The notes: generated by a model not told the origin, from the letters alone. Shown: positions 24,472 to 33,118, counted from the stretch's first letter. The stretch is DNA of 43,368 nt from Chloroflexota bacterium (GCA_016234535.1 JACRBH010000020.1:1-43368); one strand, 5' to 3'. Translations and numbers: made by a program.

Positions 24472-25125
24472 TTACTGCCCAAGCTTGGACATGGCGAAAT
24501 CATCGAACGTTACGACCGCGCCGTTTTCCAGATCGTCGCTTGCGGCAAAGATGCCCACCACACCGCTTGTGTAGGTGGCATCTGCCACACTATCGATCTG
24601 CTGGCCGTTTACATACAAGACGAGCGAGCCATTGCCGCAATCCAGCCCAATGCGCATGGAGCCTGATGCTGCGGCGGCAATCGCATCCGAATTGCCTTCC
24701 TTCAAATACACATCATCCAGCGCAACAGCAGACTTGATGAATGCGTAGTAGCCTTCGGGGGTTACACCCACATAATAGAAAGAGCTTGTGGAACCCTGCT
24801 CGTTGCAGACGATTCCGTAGAATGACTGCGGGTCTGAGCCTGAGCTTACCGCACTAACTTCAATATGAACGTTCTCATACACATCAGTGTTGGGGGTTGA
24901 CCAGGTCACATAAAATGTCTGATAGACGCTCATCTTCAAGCCCCCATCCACATATTCCACCGAACTGGAAGCGTCGGTCCCCGTTCCCCAGCCGCTGGAA
25001 CTGTCTGAAAAATCATCCGCGGGCATCGGATTGAGCAAAGAATCAACGCCCGGAACAGCGCAGGCAAGCGTGGCAAGTGCCAGTACGACAAAAAAACCAA
25101 AAGCGCGTAAACCAAGTGATTTCAT
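24472..25125 (-). CDS. Putative lipoprotein with a LamG-like domain
   Basis: 217 residues. Signal peptide with lipobox ATLAC (mature Cys about residue 20). The rest has the beta-rich pattern of a concanavalin/LamG-like fold: DDFSDSSSGWGTG, YVDGGLKMSVYQT, GIVCNEQGSTSSFYYVGV, SMRIGLDCGNGSLVLYVNG, GVVGIFAAS, VTFDDFAMS. Such domains bind sugars or other surface ligands. The start at 25125 is fixed by AAGGAG with 6-nt spacing; the frame is open a little upstream. Single gene with its own terminator. Confidence 0.82.
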   Translation of the reverse strand: MKSLGLRAFGFFVVLALATLACAVPGVDSLLNPMPADDFSDSSSGWGTGTDASSSVEYVDGGLKMSVYQTFYVTWSTPNTDVYENVHIEVSAVSSGSDPQSFYGIVCNEQGSTSSFYYVGVTPEGYYAFIKSAVALDDVYLKEGNSDAIAAAASGSMRIGLDCGNGSLVLYVNGQQIDSVADATYTSGVVGIFAASDDLENGAVVTFDDFAMSKLGQ

Positions 25126-25283
25126 TTCATTCTCCTTTTTTTGTGAACGATATTTTCCAGAGTATCGCAAAGTTTGGTAAACAAAAGATGATCTTTACTT
25201 GTAATTTTCGATAAATAGTCTGCTTATTTATGAGTCAAGCGATAGCATCCACGCAACATGCGCAATGGGTACGTTAATCCCAG

Positions 25284-27650
25284 TTACTCGCGTTCTGCTT
25301 CCACGCGCATTGTGTCGCCGTTTGTGATCACAGAGATCCAGCCGCTGCGGTCTGTTCTCAACACTGAATATCCATCCAGCGCATCCAGCACCTCCTGCGC
25401 AGGCAGACCATTTTCATCGCCCGCGGCAACATCCAACACCACCAATTGCGGGTTCACATTCTGAACCACGTCAGGCGGATTGGAAGGAGCATAGCCTGAA
25501 TCTGCGAGCAGCAACACATCCACCTTGCCGACCTTATTCCCAAATTCGAGTTCTTCAAGCGTGCCAGTACCGAGGCCGATGGGGAGCAGGGCGCTGAAAT
25601 TTTTATATCGGATTAAGAGCACGCTTCCTTTCGGACCTGCGGCCTGGACCTCGATAAATGCGCCGCCACCCAGCTCGAGCTTTTGTCCTGCTTCCGCGCG
25701 GCTGACGGGGATTCCCTTATCGGCAAAGAATTTGTCCAGCGCTTGGGCTGAGAATGAGGCCTGGATATTTCCGCTCCACAAAACATTATCGGGCGGATAC
25801 CGCTCCACCACACGCGGAAGCGCAGCTAACTGCTCCTCCTGCGTGGATGCGATGATGAGCCAATCCAGCTTGCGTGAAAAGAACGGCAGCCTTCTGCCGA
25901 GTTCATCGGAAAGATCGGATGTGCTCGCGCCGCCGTTGATAAGCACGTTCCTGCCTTCGGGTGTTTGAATCAGAATTGCATCGGCGGAGCCGACCTCAAG
26001 GAATGTAATGTGAAGCTGGCCGTCACCGGCGGTTGCGGTGGAGCGCCAGATGACAACGGTGCAGGCAAACATGATGGCGAGAGTCGCTGTCAGGGCGACG
26101 GTTCGAAGTGACGATGCCAGAGAGTTGAACCATTCTTTAATGCGCGGCCAGTTCAACGTCACAGAAAAGAGCGCGATGTAAAAGCCAGAAACGATCCAAA
26201 GCGAGGAATCCCCAAGAAAGATTGTCCCGTGCGGCACCTTATTAAATAATTCCACCATGCGAATTGTATATGCCGAAAAAGGCCACGCAAACCAGGCGAT
26301 GAGTTGGCCGAGCGGTTGAAAGATCAGGCTGACGAAAACAGCCAGCCCGCCGATGATCATCACTGCGGGTTGTACCGGCAGGATGAAAGGATTGGCGACG
26401 AACGAAATAAGGGAGATGCGTTTGAAATGATAGGCCATGATCGGAATGGTGGTAAGCTGCGCGGCGAATGTCAGGATAACATAATCGTTGACGATTCTGG
26501 TGAGGGCACTGTTGTTACTTTTTGTAATTCTGGAAATCAGATTGCCTGTGAAATTTGAAAATGGTTCCGCGTAAAGGATAAGACCGAGTGTGGCGAAGAA
26601 TGAAAGTTGAAAGCCCACATCCCAAAGGACGAGCGGGTTGATGATTGCCATGACAAGCGCAACCACAGCGAGCGCATTCATGCCCGCGTTGCGCCGGCCA
26701 AGCTGACGCGCCAGTAATGAGATACTTCCCATCAATGCGGCGCGTACCACTGCGGCATCGGCGCCGACGAGGAAAGTATAAAACGCAATTGCGAGAATGG
26801 CAAAGATTGCGCCGAGGCGTTCGCCGAATATGTTCTTGAACATGGAAAAGAATATGCCCGCGATGATGGCGATATTGAAGCCCGAGATCGCGATGATGTG
26901 CGCTGTGCCGGTGTTCTTGAATGCATCCTGCAAATCTTTGGTGAGGCCGGTATCCACGCCCAGCAAAATGCCCGCCAGCAAGGATGCTTCGGGGTCGTTG
27001 AACAGGCGGTAGGTGTTTTGGAGCATCCTGTCTTTTAGTTTATAGACAGCCGCTTTTATAGTGTTGCCGCCGTTGCCCGGCAGAGTCGTGATCTCGGACT
27101 TGGTCATATAGGAATAAACGCCGTCGCGCGCAAGATAATCACGATATGAAAATTCTTCATTTTCGGGCGGAGTCTTTAGATCGCCGCGCACCCGCACGCG
27201 CTGACCATATTCGTAGGTTTGATTCTGCGGAACGCGCACCAGCAATACCCCTGAGGCGGGCAGGTCGCCGGAGCCTGAATCCACGGCTTCCACGTTGAGA
27301 CGCAGATTTGTGTAGGCATCGCGGTAGTCCGGCGGCTCGCTGAGCGTGCCAGTGACCAGCATCTCGTAATCGCGGTCGTTATAAAAGGCGATGTGGAACG
27401 CGTCAATGTTCGGCTGACGGAATTGATACCATGCTGCGCCGAAGTAGAGAAAGATTAAGGCGAAGGCGGAAAGCGGAAAGCGGAGAAGCAGGCTTGAGAT
27501 TGGGTTGTTTGAAAATCGTGGAAGGCGGAGAAGGATGAAGACCAGTAAAAGCGCGATTGCGATGCCGAGCAAAAGATACACGGAAGGAGAAATCAAACTG
27601 GCAATGACAATGCCTGTAATAAAGGAAAGCGCTATCCACAGTAATGGCAT
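25284..27650 (-). CDS. comEC: ComEC/Rec2 DNA-uptake channel with degenerate metallo-hydrolase domain
   Basis: 788 residues. N-terminal helices, an OB-like DUF4131 domain (VTGTLSEPPDYRDAYTNL ... VRVRGDLKTPPENEEFSYRDYL), then the polytopic Competence domain with AGILLGVDTGLTKDLQDAF and GTAHIIAISGFNIAII. The C-terminal beta-lactamase-like domain is recognisable (LHITFLEVGSADAILIQTP, VLINGG) but lacks the metal ligands: the HxHxDH position reads IIASTQEEQLAAL and the later HHGS region reads LLADSGYAPSNP. It transports single-stranded DNA inward in transformable bacteria. TACAAT lies 7 nt before the ATG with no Shine-Dalgarno. Monocistronic, without comEA nearby. Confidence 0.93.
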   Translation of the reverse strand: MPLLWIALSFITGIVIASLISPSVYLLLGIAIALLLVFILLRLPRFSNNPISSLLLRFPLSAFALIFLYFGAAWYQFRQPNIDAFHIAFYNDRDYEMLVTGTLSEPPDYRDAYTNLRLNVEAVDSGSGDLPASGVLLVRVPQNQTYEYGQRVRVRGDLKTPPENEEFSYRDYLARDGVYSYMTKSEITTLPGNGGNTIKAAVYKLKDRMLQNTYRLFNDPEASLLAGILLGVDTGLTKDLQDAFKNTGTAHIIAISGFNIAIIAGIFFSMFKNIFGERLGAIFAILAIAFYTFLVGADAAVVRAALMGSISLLARQLGRRNAGMNALAVVALVMAIINPLVLWDVGFQLSFFATLGLILYAEPFSNFTGNLISRITKSNNSALTRIVNDYVILTFAAQLTTIPIMAYHFKRISLISFVANPFILPVQPAVMIIGGLAVFVSLIFQPLGQLIAWFAWPFSAYTIRMVELFNKVPHGTIFLGDSSLWIVSGFYIALFSVTLNWPRIKEWFNSLASSLRTVALTATLAIMFACTVVIWRSTATAGDGQLHITFLEVGSADAILIQTPEGRNVLINGGASTSDLSDELGRRLPFFSRKLDWLIIASTQEEQLAALPRVVERYPPDNVLWSGNIQASFSAQALDKFFADKGIPVSRAEAGQKLELGGGAFIEVQAAGPKGSVLLIRYKNFSALLPIGLGTGTLEELEFGNKVGKVDVLLLADSGYAPSNPPDVVQNVNPQLVVLDVAAGDENGLPAQEVLDALDGYSVLRTDRSGWISVITNGDTMRVEAERE

Positions 27651-27657
27651 GGCGGGA

Positions 27658-27663
27658 ATTGTA
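27658..27663 (-). promoter_or_regulatory. Candidate leaderless -10 (TACAAT) of comEC
   Basis: TACAAT, then TCCCGCC, then ATG at 27650; 7-nt gap, no Shine-Dalgarno. Confidence 0.4.
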
Positions 27664-27691
27664 CATTAGATTTTCCCCATTTCCAAAATTA

Positions 27692-27706
27692 TGTCATTGC
27701 GAGGGC
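27692..27706. repeat. Truncated CGAAGCAA-type repeat
   Basis: TGTCATTGCGAGGGC equals the left end of the 96-bp palindrome. The rest is missing and transposase-like coding sequence begins at once, as if the mobile element had replaced it. Confidence 0.6.
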
Positions 27707-27712
27707 TGATGG

Positions 27713-28204
27713 TTGAGTAGCCGCGCTCTTGTTCTTCACGGCGTATCGAAACCCAGTCCGCTAGGTCGGTCATTGGAAACTATCGGTAGTTCTTCAGAAC
27801 AAGCCTTAGCCGATTTGGCGCGACTGAAAATGTTCATTCATTCCCGCCAACCGCACGAACAAGAAGAACTGGAGCAGATAGACCAGCGTTATGTCAATGC
27901 GCGCAAACCTGCCAAAGGCAAACACTTTGATATCGCTTATCGGATGCGGAATCTGTTCTTGGATCGCTGGAACTTATGGCCGCGTCTTACTTTTTATCGA
28001 ACTTGGAGAGATGAATGGGGACATACAAAATTAGACGGAACCAACAATGGCTGCGAACGCTGTATTGGTTGGTGGGTCAAAGAGCATTATCGCTCGATGC
28101 GAGGCTGCAAACGCGAGCAATCTGCCCTCAATGTTAGCCGTTTGATTGTCTTTGCTGGCAATCACTTATCGCGCGGGTTGAATTTGAGCAGTCTGATTGC
28201 CTAA
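27713..28204 (+). pseudogene. C-terminal remnant of a DDE-type transposase
   Basis: 163 codons open from a TTG. The last ~55 residues contain DGTNNGCERCIGWWVKEH and YRSMRGCKREQSALNVSRL, the form around the last catalytic glutamate of DDE transposases (NNxxER). The usual N-terminal half with the first two aspartates is absent, and there is no Shine-Dalgarno or proper start. The left end abuts a truncated palindromic repeat. The IS family was not identified with confidence. Confidence 0.75.
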
Positions 28205-28563
28205 TCTGCAACCAGACTGCCTCTCTTGCGTGGCTTCTTGCTTCTTACTCATCCTTTACCAAATTTGGGACGGTCACGCATATGCTCCTCCTTGATAATC
28301 ACTGAGCCTTCCTATCAAGGATACACATGACCGTGTGGAAAAGCCAACTTTGGTGCGGCATGATTTATTCAGACAATGTTAAGGGGCATAGGTACGACAT
28401 GATAAGACTCCACATGATCTATTCGTGGATGGTTGGCGGCTCAAACCGCCCAATTTTGTGATTACTGGGGTTCAGATTTGGAATTGCTGGCAGGGATAAT
28501 CCGTCCGGGCAATTTTATTATCGCGTGCTATACTCACAAAAAAACTGATTTCATGAGGACCCA
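28205..28563. other. Spacer after the transposase remnant
   Basis: Holds an inverted repeat near 28272-28332: CCTTGATA pairs with TATCAAGG, and outside it GGTCA with TGACC, possibly an IS end. TATACT at ~28530 may be the -10 of the lipoprotein gene. No other coding sequence seen. Confidence 0.55.
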
Positions 28564-29172
28564 ATGAAGAAAATAAAATCATCCATCCTCTTTATAGCTG
28601 CAATCCTTCTCTCTGCCTGTGAAATACCGGGCGCGGTATTATCCACTCCCATTCCACCATCCGCGGCAGCGACGCTGGCGCCGATAGTGGATATGTCCGG
28701 CTGTATTTCCCCCGAACCCACGCAAAACGATATTGACCGGGCGCTGGCTTATACGGATGAAATTTTCAGCGGGACCGAGTGGACGCGAAGCTACACCGTT
28801 GAATCAAGCCGCGTGTCTGTAACATTTAACAGCGACTCGCTGGGCGCAGTGGGGTTTGTCGAAGCGCTGATCTTCCCCTGCGGATACGGCGACTCCGATC
28901 TCGATACCTTTTTCAGCAATGAAAACTGGCAGATTGTCTTTGCAAATTATGAAAGTTATAAAGCCCTATCCGAATGTAAGTCGGGCGGCAGTTTGAGACT
29001 GTATCAATTCAACGCGGTTGAAGAGGGCGGTGATTATAAAATCAAATATTGGGCGCTTAATGATACAGATACGCGCGTAGTGGGGATGATGATCGTCTTC
29101 CCGGTCGAATCAGAATCGCTGATGGATGAGTATGCGTCCGCTCTTTTTCCTGATCTCACAAGTTGCAATTGA
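28564..29172 (+). CDS. Putative lipoprotein of unknown function
   Basis: 202 residues. Signal peptide with lipobox ILLSAC (mature Cys about residue 19), a Pro/Ala-rich linker, then a soluble domain with three further cysteines (MSGCISPEPT, FPCGYGD, SECKSGG) and a last one before the stop (TSCN). Not recognised further. AGGA lies before the ATG. The last codon and the stop (AAT TGA) fall within the left end of a MITE-like repeat element, so the repeat may have set the C-terminus. Confidence 0.75.
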   Translation: MKKIKSSILFIAAILLSACEIPGAVLSTPIPPSAAATLAPIVDMSGCISPEPTQNDIDRALAYTDEIFSGTEWTRSYTVESSRVSVTFNSDSLGAVGFVEALIFPCGYGDSDLDTFFSNENWQIVFANYESYKALSECKSGGSLRLYQFNAVEEGGDYKIKYWALNDTDTRVVGMMIVFPVESESLMDEYASALFPDLTSCN

Positions 29173-29261
29173 CGTTATGCAGTCCAGTCTGTAGCGCGAC
29201 ATAAATGTCGCGCATTTTGCGAGACTGCGAAGCGTCTCGCGTTACCGCGTAAGGTGAGGTT
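29167..29261. repeat. MITE-like element, copy 2, overlapping a stop codon
   Basis: The left end AATTGACGTTATGC corresponds to AACTGACCTTACGC of copy 1 and contains the TGA of the upstream lipoprotein gene. The right end is GCGTAAGGTGAGGTT. The interior has GCGCGACATAAATGTCGCGC and a GCGAGAC...GTCTCGC palindrome in place of the copy-1 modules. Confidence 0.7.
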
Positions 29262-29370
29262 GCAAACAATTTGTTCGCCTTACACGCAGGGGCGGCCCTT
29301 TATGATTATCCAGCAAGCGGCTTTCGATGGGCGGGTCGCCCCTACTGATACCACGATATAAGGAAACCCC

Positions 29371-31407
29371 ATGTCCTCCCGTTACGATATTCTCTTTCAA
29401 CCCATCAGGATCGGCCCCGTCACCGCGCCGAATCGATTCTATCAAGTGCCCCATTGCAATGGATTTGGTCATCTCATGCCAAAGGGACTGGCAGCCATGC
29501 GCGGCATGAAAGCCGAGGGTGGCTGGGGTGTGGTCTGCACCGAGGAAACGGAGATCCATTACACCAGTGATCTCTCGCCGTTCATCGAGGGCCGTATCTG
29601 GAGCGATGATGATATTCCCTCATTGCAGTTGATGACCGAAGCCGTCCATAAGCATGGCGCGCTGGCTGGCATTGAATTAACTTACAACAGTCACGACGCT
29701 TCGAATTTATATTCGCGCGCCTCTTCGTTCGGTCCGCACTCATCGGGCATCACCGGCGGCAGTGGATATGAACCCGGGCAGACTCGCGCCGCAACCAAAG
29801 ATGACCTCAAGCAAGTCCGCAAGTGGCATCGCAACGCGGCCATCCGCGCAAAGAAGGCGGGCTTCGATATTGTCTACTGCTATGCCGCGCACAACATGAC
29901 TCTCGCCTTTCATCTCATGTCTAAAGACAATGACCGCTCTGATGAATACGGCGGTTCGCTTGAAAACCGCACAAGATTTTTTCGTGAATTGATCGAAGAT
30001 ACAAAAGAAGCCGTTGGCGATACCTGCGCTGTCGCAGTCCGTTTTGCTGTGGATGAATTGCTCGGCGCAGACGGGATGCAATTCGACGGCGAAGCGCATG
30101 ACATCGTCGCCATGCTCGCGGAGCTTCCCGATCTTTGGGACGTGAACATCAGCAATTGGGCAAACGACTCGCTCACTTCACGTTTTGGAAAAGAAGGCCA
30201 TCAGGAAAAATATATTTCCTTTGTAAAGAAACTTACAACGAAACCCGTTGTAGGTGTTGGCAGATATACCTCACCCGACTCAATGGTCTCTGCCATCGAG
30301 CGCGGGGTCATGGACATGATCGGAGCGGCGCGCCCAAGCATCGCCGACCCGTTCCTGCCGGATAAAATAAAAGAAGGCCGTCACGAAGATATTCGCGAGT
30401 GCATTGGCTGTAATATTTGCGTCACGGGTGATACCCGTTTCGTTCCCATCCGCTGTACGCAAAACCCAACCATGGGTGAGGAATGGCGGCGCGGCTGGCA
30501 TCCTGAAATCATCGCGCCAAAGAAATCAAACGATGAAATTCTTATCGTAGGCGCTGGGCCTGCCGGGCTTGAAGCCGCGCGCGCCCTCGGTCAGCGCGGA
30601 TACCATGTCGTGCTCACCGACGCGAAGCGTGAAGCAGGCGGGCGCGTTGCGCTCGAATCAAATCTTCCCAACCTCAACGAGTGGCGGCGCGTCATAGATT
30701 GGCGTCTCACGCAAATTCAAAAAATCGAAAATATTTATTTTTATCCATCCAGCCCAATGACCGCCAAAGATATTCTCGAAGCGGGCGCGCCGCATGTCAT
30801 CCTCGCAACTGGCGCAAAATGGCGAAACGACGGCGTGGGACGACACCTCGCGCGCCCCGTGCAGGGCAATGCAAATATCTTCACGCCCGACGATTTGATG
30901 AACAATAATTTACCTTCAGGAAAAATCGTCATCTACGATGATGACCATTACTACATGGGCGGCGTCCTTGCTGAACTTCTCGCGCAAAACGGTTGCGAAG
31001 TCACATTGATGACTCCCGCCCCGTCCATTTCTTATTGGACTCAATTCACCCTCGAACAGGAACGCATCCTCAAGCGCTTGCACAAACTGAATGTGACTCT
31101 TCTTGCGGATCATTGCATCGCATCTCTTTCCCCGACGACTGCCACAGTCACGAACATCATCACCTCCGCCGAATCGACTCTCGCCTGCGATGCGGTCGTC
31201 ATGGTCACAGACAGGATTCCCAACGAAGCGCTTTATCACGAATTATTACCCGCGCTTGCGGAAGGAAAATTAAAATCATTGCGACGTATCGGAGATGCTG
31301 AAGCGCCCAACATCATTGCACAGGCCGTATTCAGTGGTCACCTCGCCGCGCGTGAATTTGATGAAGTGATTGATCCCGATGAAACGCCGTTCAAGGTGGA
31401 ACGATGA
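29371..31407 (+). CDS. Amine dehydrogenase of the trimethylamine/histamine dehydrogenase family
   Basis: 678 residues: an FMN TIM barrel (1-~345), a 4Fe-4S site, then ADP/NAD-binding domains starting ILIVGAGPAGLEAAR. Collinear with methylotroph trimethylamine dehydrogenase. Kept: the 6-S-cysteinyl-FMN cysteine (FYQVPHC, Cys29), the Y-x-x-H pair in CYAAHN, Trp263, Asp266, cluster cysteines 344, 347, 350 and 362, and EEWRRGWHPE. Changed: the position of Tyr60 is Glu59, and that of Trp355 is Asp354. From memory of the family, the Asp matches histamine dehydrogenase, which suggests a primary di-amine rather than trimethylamine. TAAGGA before the ATG. No electron-transfer flavoprotein genes are in the window. 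Confidence 0.9.
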   Translation: MSSRYDILFQPIRIGPVTAPNRFYQVPHCNGFGHLMPKGLAAMRGMKAEGGWGVVCTEETEIHYTSDLSPFIEGRIWSDDDIPSLQLMTEAVHKHGALAGIELTYNSHDASNLYSRASSFGPHSSGITGGSGYEPGQTRAATKDDLKQVRKWHRNAAIRAKKAGFDIVYCYAAHNMTLAFHLMSKDNDRSDEYGGSLENRTRFFRELIEDTKEAVGDTCAVAVRFAVDELLGADGMQFDGEAHDIVAMLAELPDLWDVNISNWANDSLTSRFGKEGHQEKYISFVKKLTTKPVVGVGRYTSPDSMVSAIERGVMDMIGAARPSIADPFLPDKIKEGRHEDIRECIGCNICVTGDTRFVPIRCTQNPTMGEEWRRGWHPEIIAPKKSNDEILIVGAGPAGLEAARALGQRGYHVVLTDAKREAGGRVALESNLPNLNEWRRVIDWRLTQIQKIENIYFYPSSPMTAKDILEAGAPHVILATGAKWRNDGVGRHLARPVQGNANIFTPDDLMNNNLPSGKIVIYDDDHYYMGGVLAELLAQNGCEVTLMTPAPSISYWTQFTLEQERILKRLHKLNVTLLADHCIASLSPTTATVTNIITSAESTLACDAVVMVTDRIPNEALYHELLPALAEGKLKSLRRIGDAEAPNIIAQAVFSGHLAAREFDEVIDPDETPFKVER

Positions 31408-31410
31408 TCT

Positions 31411-31506
31411 CGTCATTGCGAGGGCGGTGCATTCCCGCCCGAAGCAATCTCCAAGTATGTAGGAGATTGCTTCGTCGCAAAAAGAAAGAGCGCTCCTCGC
31501 AATGAC
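31411..31506. repeat. CGAAGCAA-type palindromic repeat overlapping a start codon
   Basis: Second full copy of the 96-bp palindrome. Its right end CCTCGCAATGAC contains the ATG (31502) of the SDR-DUF2867 gene. Stem arms GAAGCAATCTCC / GGAGATTGCTTC are intact. It begins 3 nt after the amine dehydrogenase stop. Confidence 0.88.
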
Positions 31507-32794
31507 ATCGTCCAAACTCATCCTCGTCACCGGCTCAACCGGATACATCGCCAGCCGATTGATTCCGCAATTATTGGATCGCAGATATCAAATCCGCGCG
31601 CTTGCAAGGCAGCCGCAAAGACTCAAGAACAAAAGCTGGTTCCCGCAAGTGGAAGTTATTCAGGGCGATGTGACCGAACCATCCACACTTGCGCCTGCAT
31701 TTGAGGGTGTGCATACCGCCTATTACCTGATCCACAACATGGCCAGCGGACGCGGTTACACCGAACGCGAGTTGGAAGGCGCTCGCAACTTTGCGCGCGC
31801 AGCAGAAGCTGCCGGCGTGCAACACATCATTTACCTCGGCGGTCTCGCGGACGAGGAGCAGCATATCGCTCCGCATATGCGCTCGCGGATAGAAACTGGC
31901 GCGACTTTGCGGCAGGGGAAAGTTCCAGTCACAGAATTTCGCGCGGGAGTCATTGCCGGTTCTGGAAGCATTTCCTTTGAGATGATCCGCTTTATGACGG
32001 AACTGTTTCCCATCATCCCCGCGCCAGTCTGGGTGAAGAACAAATCCCAGCCCATTTCCACGCAAAATGTGATTGACTATCTTTTAGCCGCACTGGATAA
32101 CTGGGATGGACACGGTCAGGTCTTCGAGATCGGCGGACCAAACGTCACAACGTATCAGGAACTGATGCTGTCTTACGCGCGCGCCCGCGGACTTAAACGC
32201 AGTTTCTTTTTACTGCCTTATGTGCCGGTCTGGTTCATGGCATTTGGCATTGGGCTGACAACGCCTGTGCCGCGCCCGATTGCGTATGCGCTGGTGGGAG
32301 GCCTGTCCAGTGACAGTGTGGTCATGCACAACGACGCGCGCAGAATCTATCCCGAAGTGAATCTCATTGATTTTGAATCAACCGTCAGGGAGGCGTTGAC
32401 GCATTTGCATCCTCACAAGATCGAGCGGGTTTGGGATGACCGGGATGGTCAGACAAAGATTCTGAGACATGAAGGTTTTTTTATAGACCACCGCGAAATA
32501 AAAGCCGACACAACGCCTGAAAGAATGTTCGATGCTATCATAAAAATGGACGGGCGATTCGCCATTGAAACCATTGGAGATAATCAAATCCTTGCGCGTT
32601 TGAAAATGAAACTCCCCGGTGAAGGCTGGGTGGAGTGGAAGAAAGGCCGCGCATCAAACTACCTGGCGCAAACTGTATTCTTTACTCCGCACGGCCTCGG
32701 CGGATTTTTATTTTGGTATTTGCTGCATCCATTTTTTGTTCTACTCTTTCGCGGCTTGCTAAAAAGCATTGCGCAGAACTCGGTGGTAAAATAA
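31502..32794 (+). CDS. Atypical SDR with C-terminal DUF2867 domain
   Basis: 430 residues. N-terminal extended/atypical SDR: VTGSTGYIASRLIPQLL, VIQGDVTEPSTL, AYYLIHNM, then AGVQHIIYLGGL. The DUF2867 domain starts near residue 330 (TTPERMFDAIIKMDG) and ends in a hydrophobic segment GGFLFWYLLHPFFVLLF. Such proteins are annotated as NAD(P)H-binding, function unknown. The only start that gives the intact fold is the ATG at 31502, which is part of a palindromic repeat; no strong Shine-Dalgarno. Possibly transcribed with the amine dehydrogenase. Confidence 0.85.
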   Translation: MTSSKLILVTGSTGYIASRLIPQLLDRRYQIRALARQPQRLKNKSWFPQVEVIQGDVTEPSTLAPAFEGVHTAYYLIHNMASGRGYTERELEGARNFARAAEAAGVQHIIYLGGLADEEQHIAPHMRSRIETGATLRQGKVPVTEFRAGVIAGSGSISFEMIRFMTELFPIIPAPVWVKNKSQPISTQNVIDYLLAALDNWDGHGQVFEIGGPNVTTYQELMLSYARARGLKRSFFLLPYVPVWFMAFGIGLTTPVPRPIAYALVGGLSSDSVVMHNDARRIYPEVNLIDFESTVREALTHLHPHKIERVWDDRDGQTKILRHEGFFIDHREIKADTTPERMFDAIIKMDGRFAIETIGDNQILARLKMKLPGEGWVEWKKGRASNYLAQTVFFTPHGLGGFLFWYLLHPFFVLLFRGLLKSIAQNSVVK

Positions 32795-32810
32795 CTTCAT
32801 CAATACATAA

Positions 32811-32970
32811 GATCAAAACGCGGCGAAGTTGGTGTGAATCCAACACTGTCCCGCAACTGTAAAGGTAGTCAATTAGTCAAATAGTCGAATAGTCTCGTGG
32901 TCGAAAGACCAGTAGACAAAGCGACTCCCAGACTACGTGACTAACTAAGTCAGGTCGCCCGCCTTTGATC
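32811..32970 (+). promoter_or_regulatory. Cobalamin riboswitch (AdoCbl aptamer) of the btu operon
   Basis: P1 pairs GATCAAA (32811-32817) with TTTGATC (32964-32970). Conserved core: GTTGGTGTGAATCCAAC, then ACTGTCCCGCAACTGTAA, and a 3' end AGTCAGGTCGCCCGCC. Between core and 3' end the variable arm is filled by a GTC-AATAGTC word-walk repeat (32868-32946). It controls the btuF-btuC-satA-btuD genes, fitting B12 uptake repressed by B12. The usual 'GCCACTG' B12 box is diverged here. Confidence 0.93.
32868..32946. repeat. GTC-AATAGTC word-walk repeat inside the cobalamin riboswitch
   Basis: Words gtcaattagtc, aaatagtcgaatagtc, gtggtcgaaagacc and gactacgtgactaac. The same type as at 17186-17296 and 39080-39165. 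It lies where cobalamin aptamers vary most in length. Confidence 0.8.
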
Positions 32971-32993
32971 GGTTCATCACACTCTCGTGGAAA

Positions 32994-33058
32994 GGAGGTG
33001 GATGGCGGCCTTAGTCGGATTGCCTCTCCAACCTCCCCAGTCATTGGCTGGGGATTTT
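32994..33058 (+). terminator. Candidate riboswitch expression platform (terminator/antiterminator)
   Basis: TCCCCAG (33034-33040) pairs with CTGGGGA (33048-33054), followed by TTTTGATTCTT. GGAGGT at 32994-32999 can instead pair with ACCTCC at 33031-33036 and would break that hairpin. This layout fits transcription attenuation but is judged by eye only. Confidence 0.6.
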
Positions 33059-33069
33059 GATTCTTGTAC

Positions 33070-33118
33070 TGCGACATTTATGTCGCCCCATTCAACGCGA
33101 CATGAATGTCGCGCTACA
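33070..33118. repeat. GCGACATTTATGTCGC palindrome pair before btuF
   Basis: Two adjacent palindromes, TGCGACATTTATGTCGC and ACGCGACATGAATGTCGCG, then CTACA. The same module is inside MITE copy 2 (29167-29261) and at 38620-38645. Confidence 0.8.
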
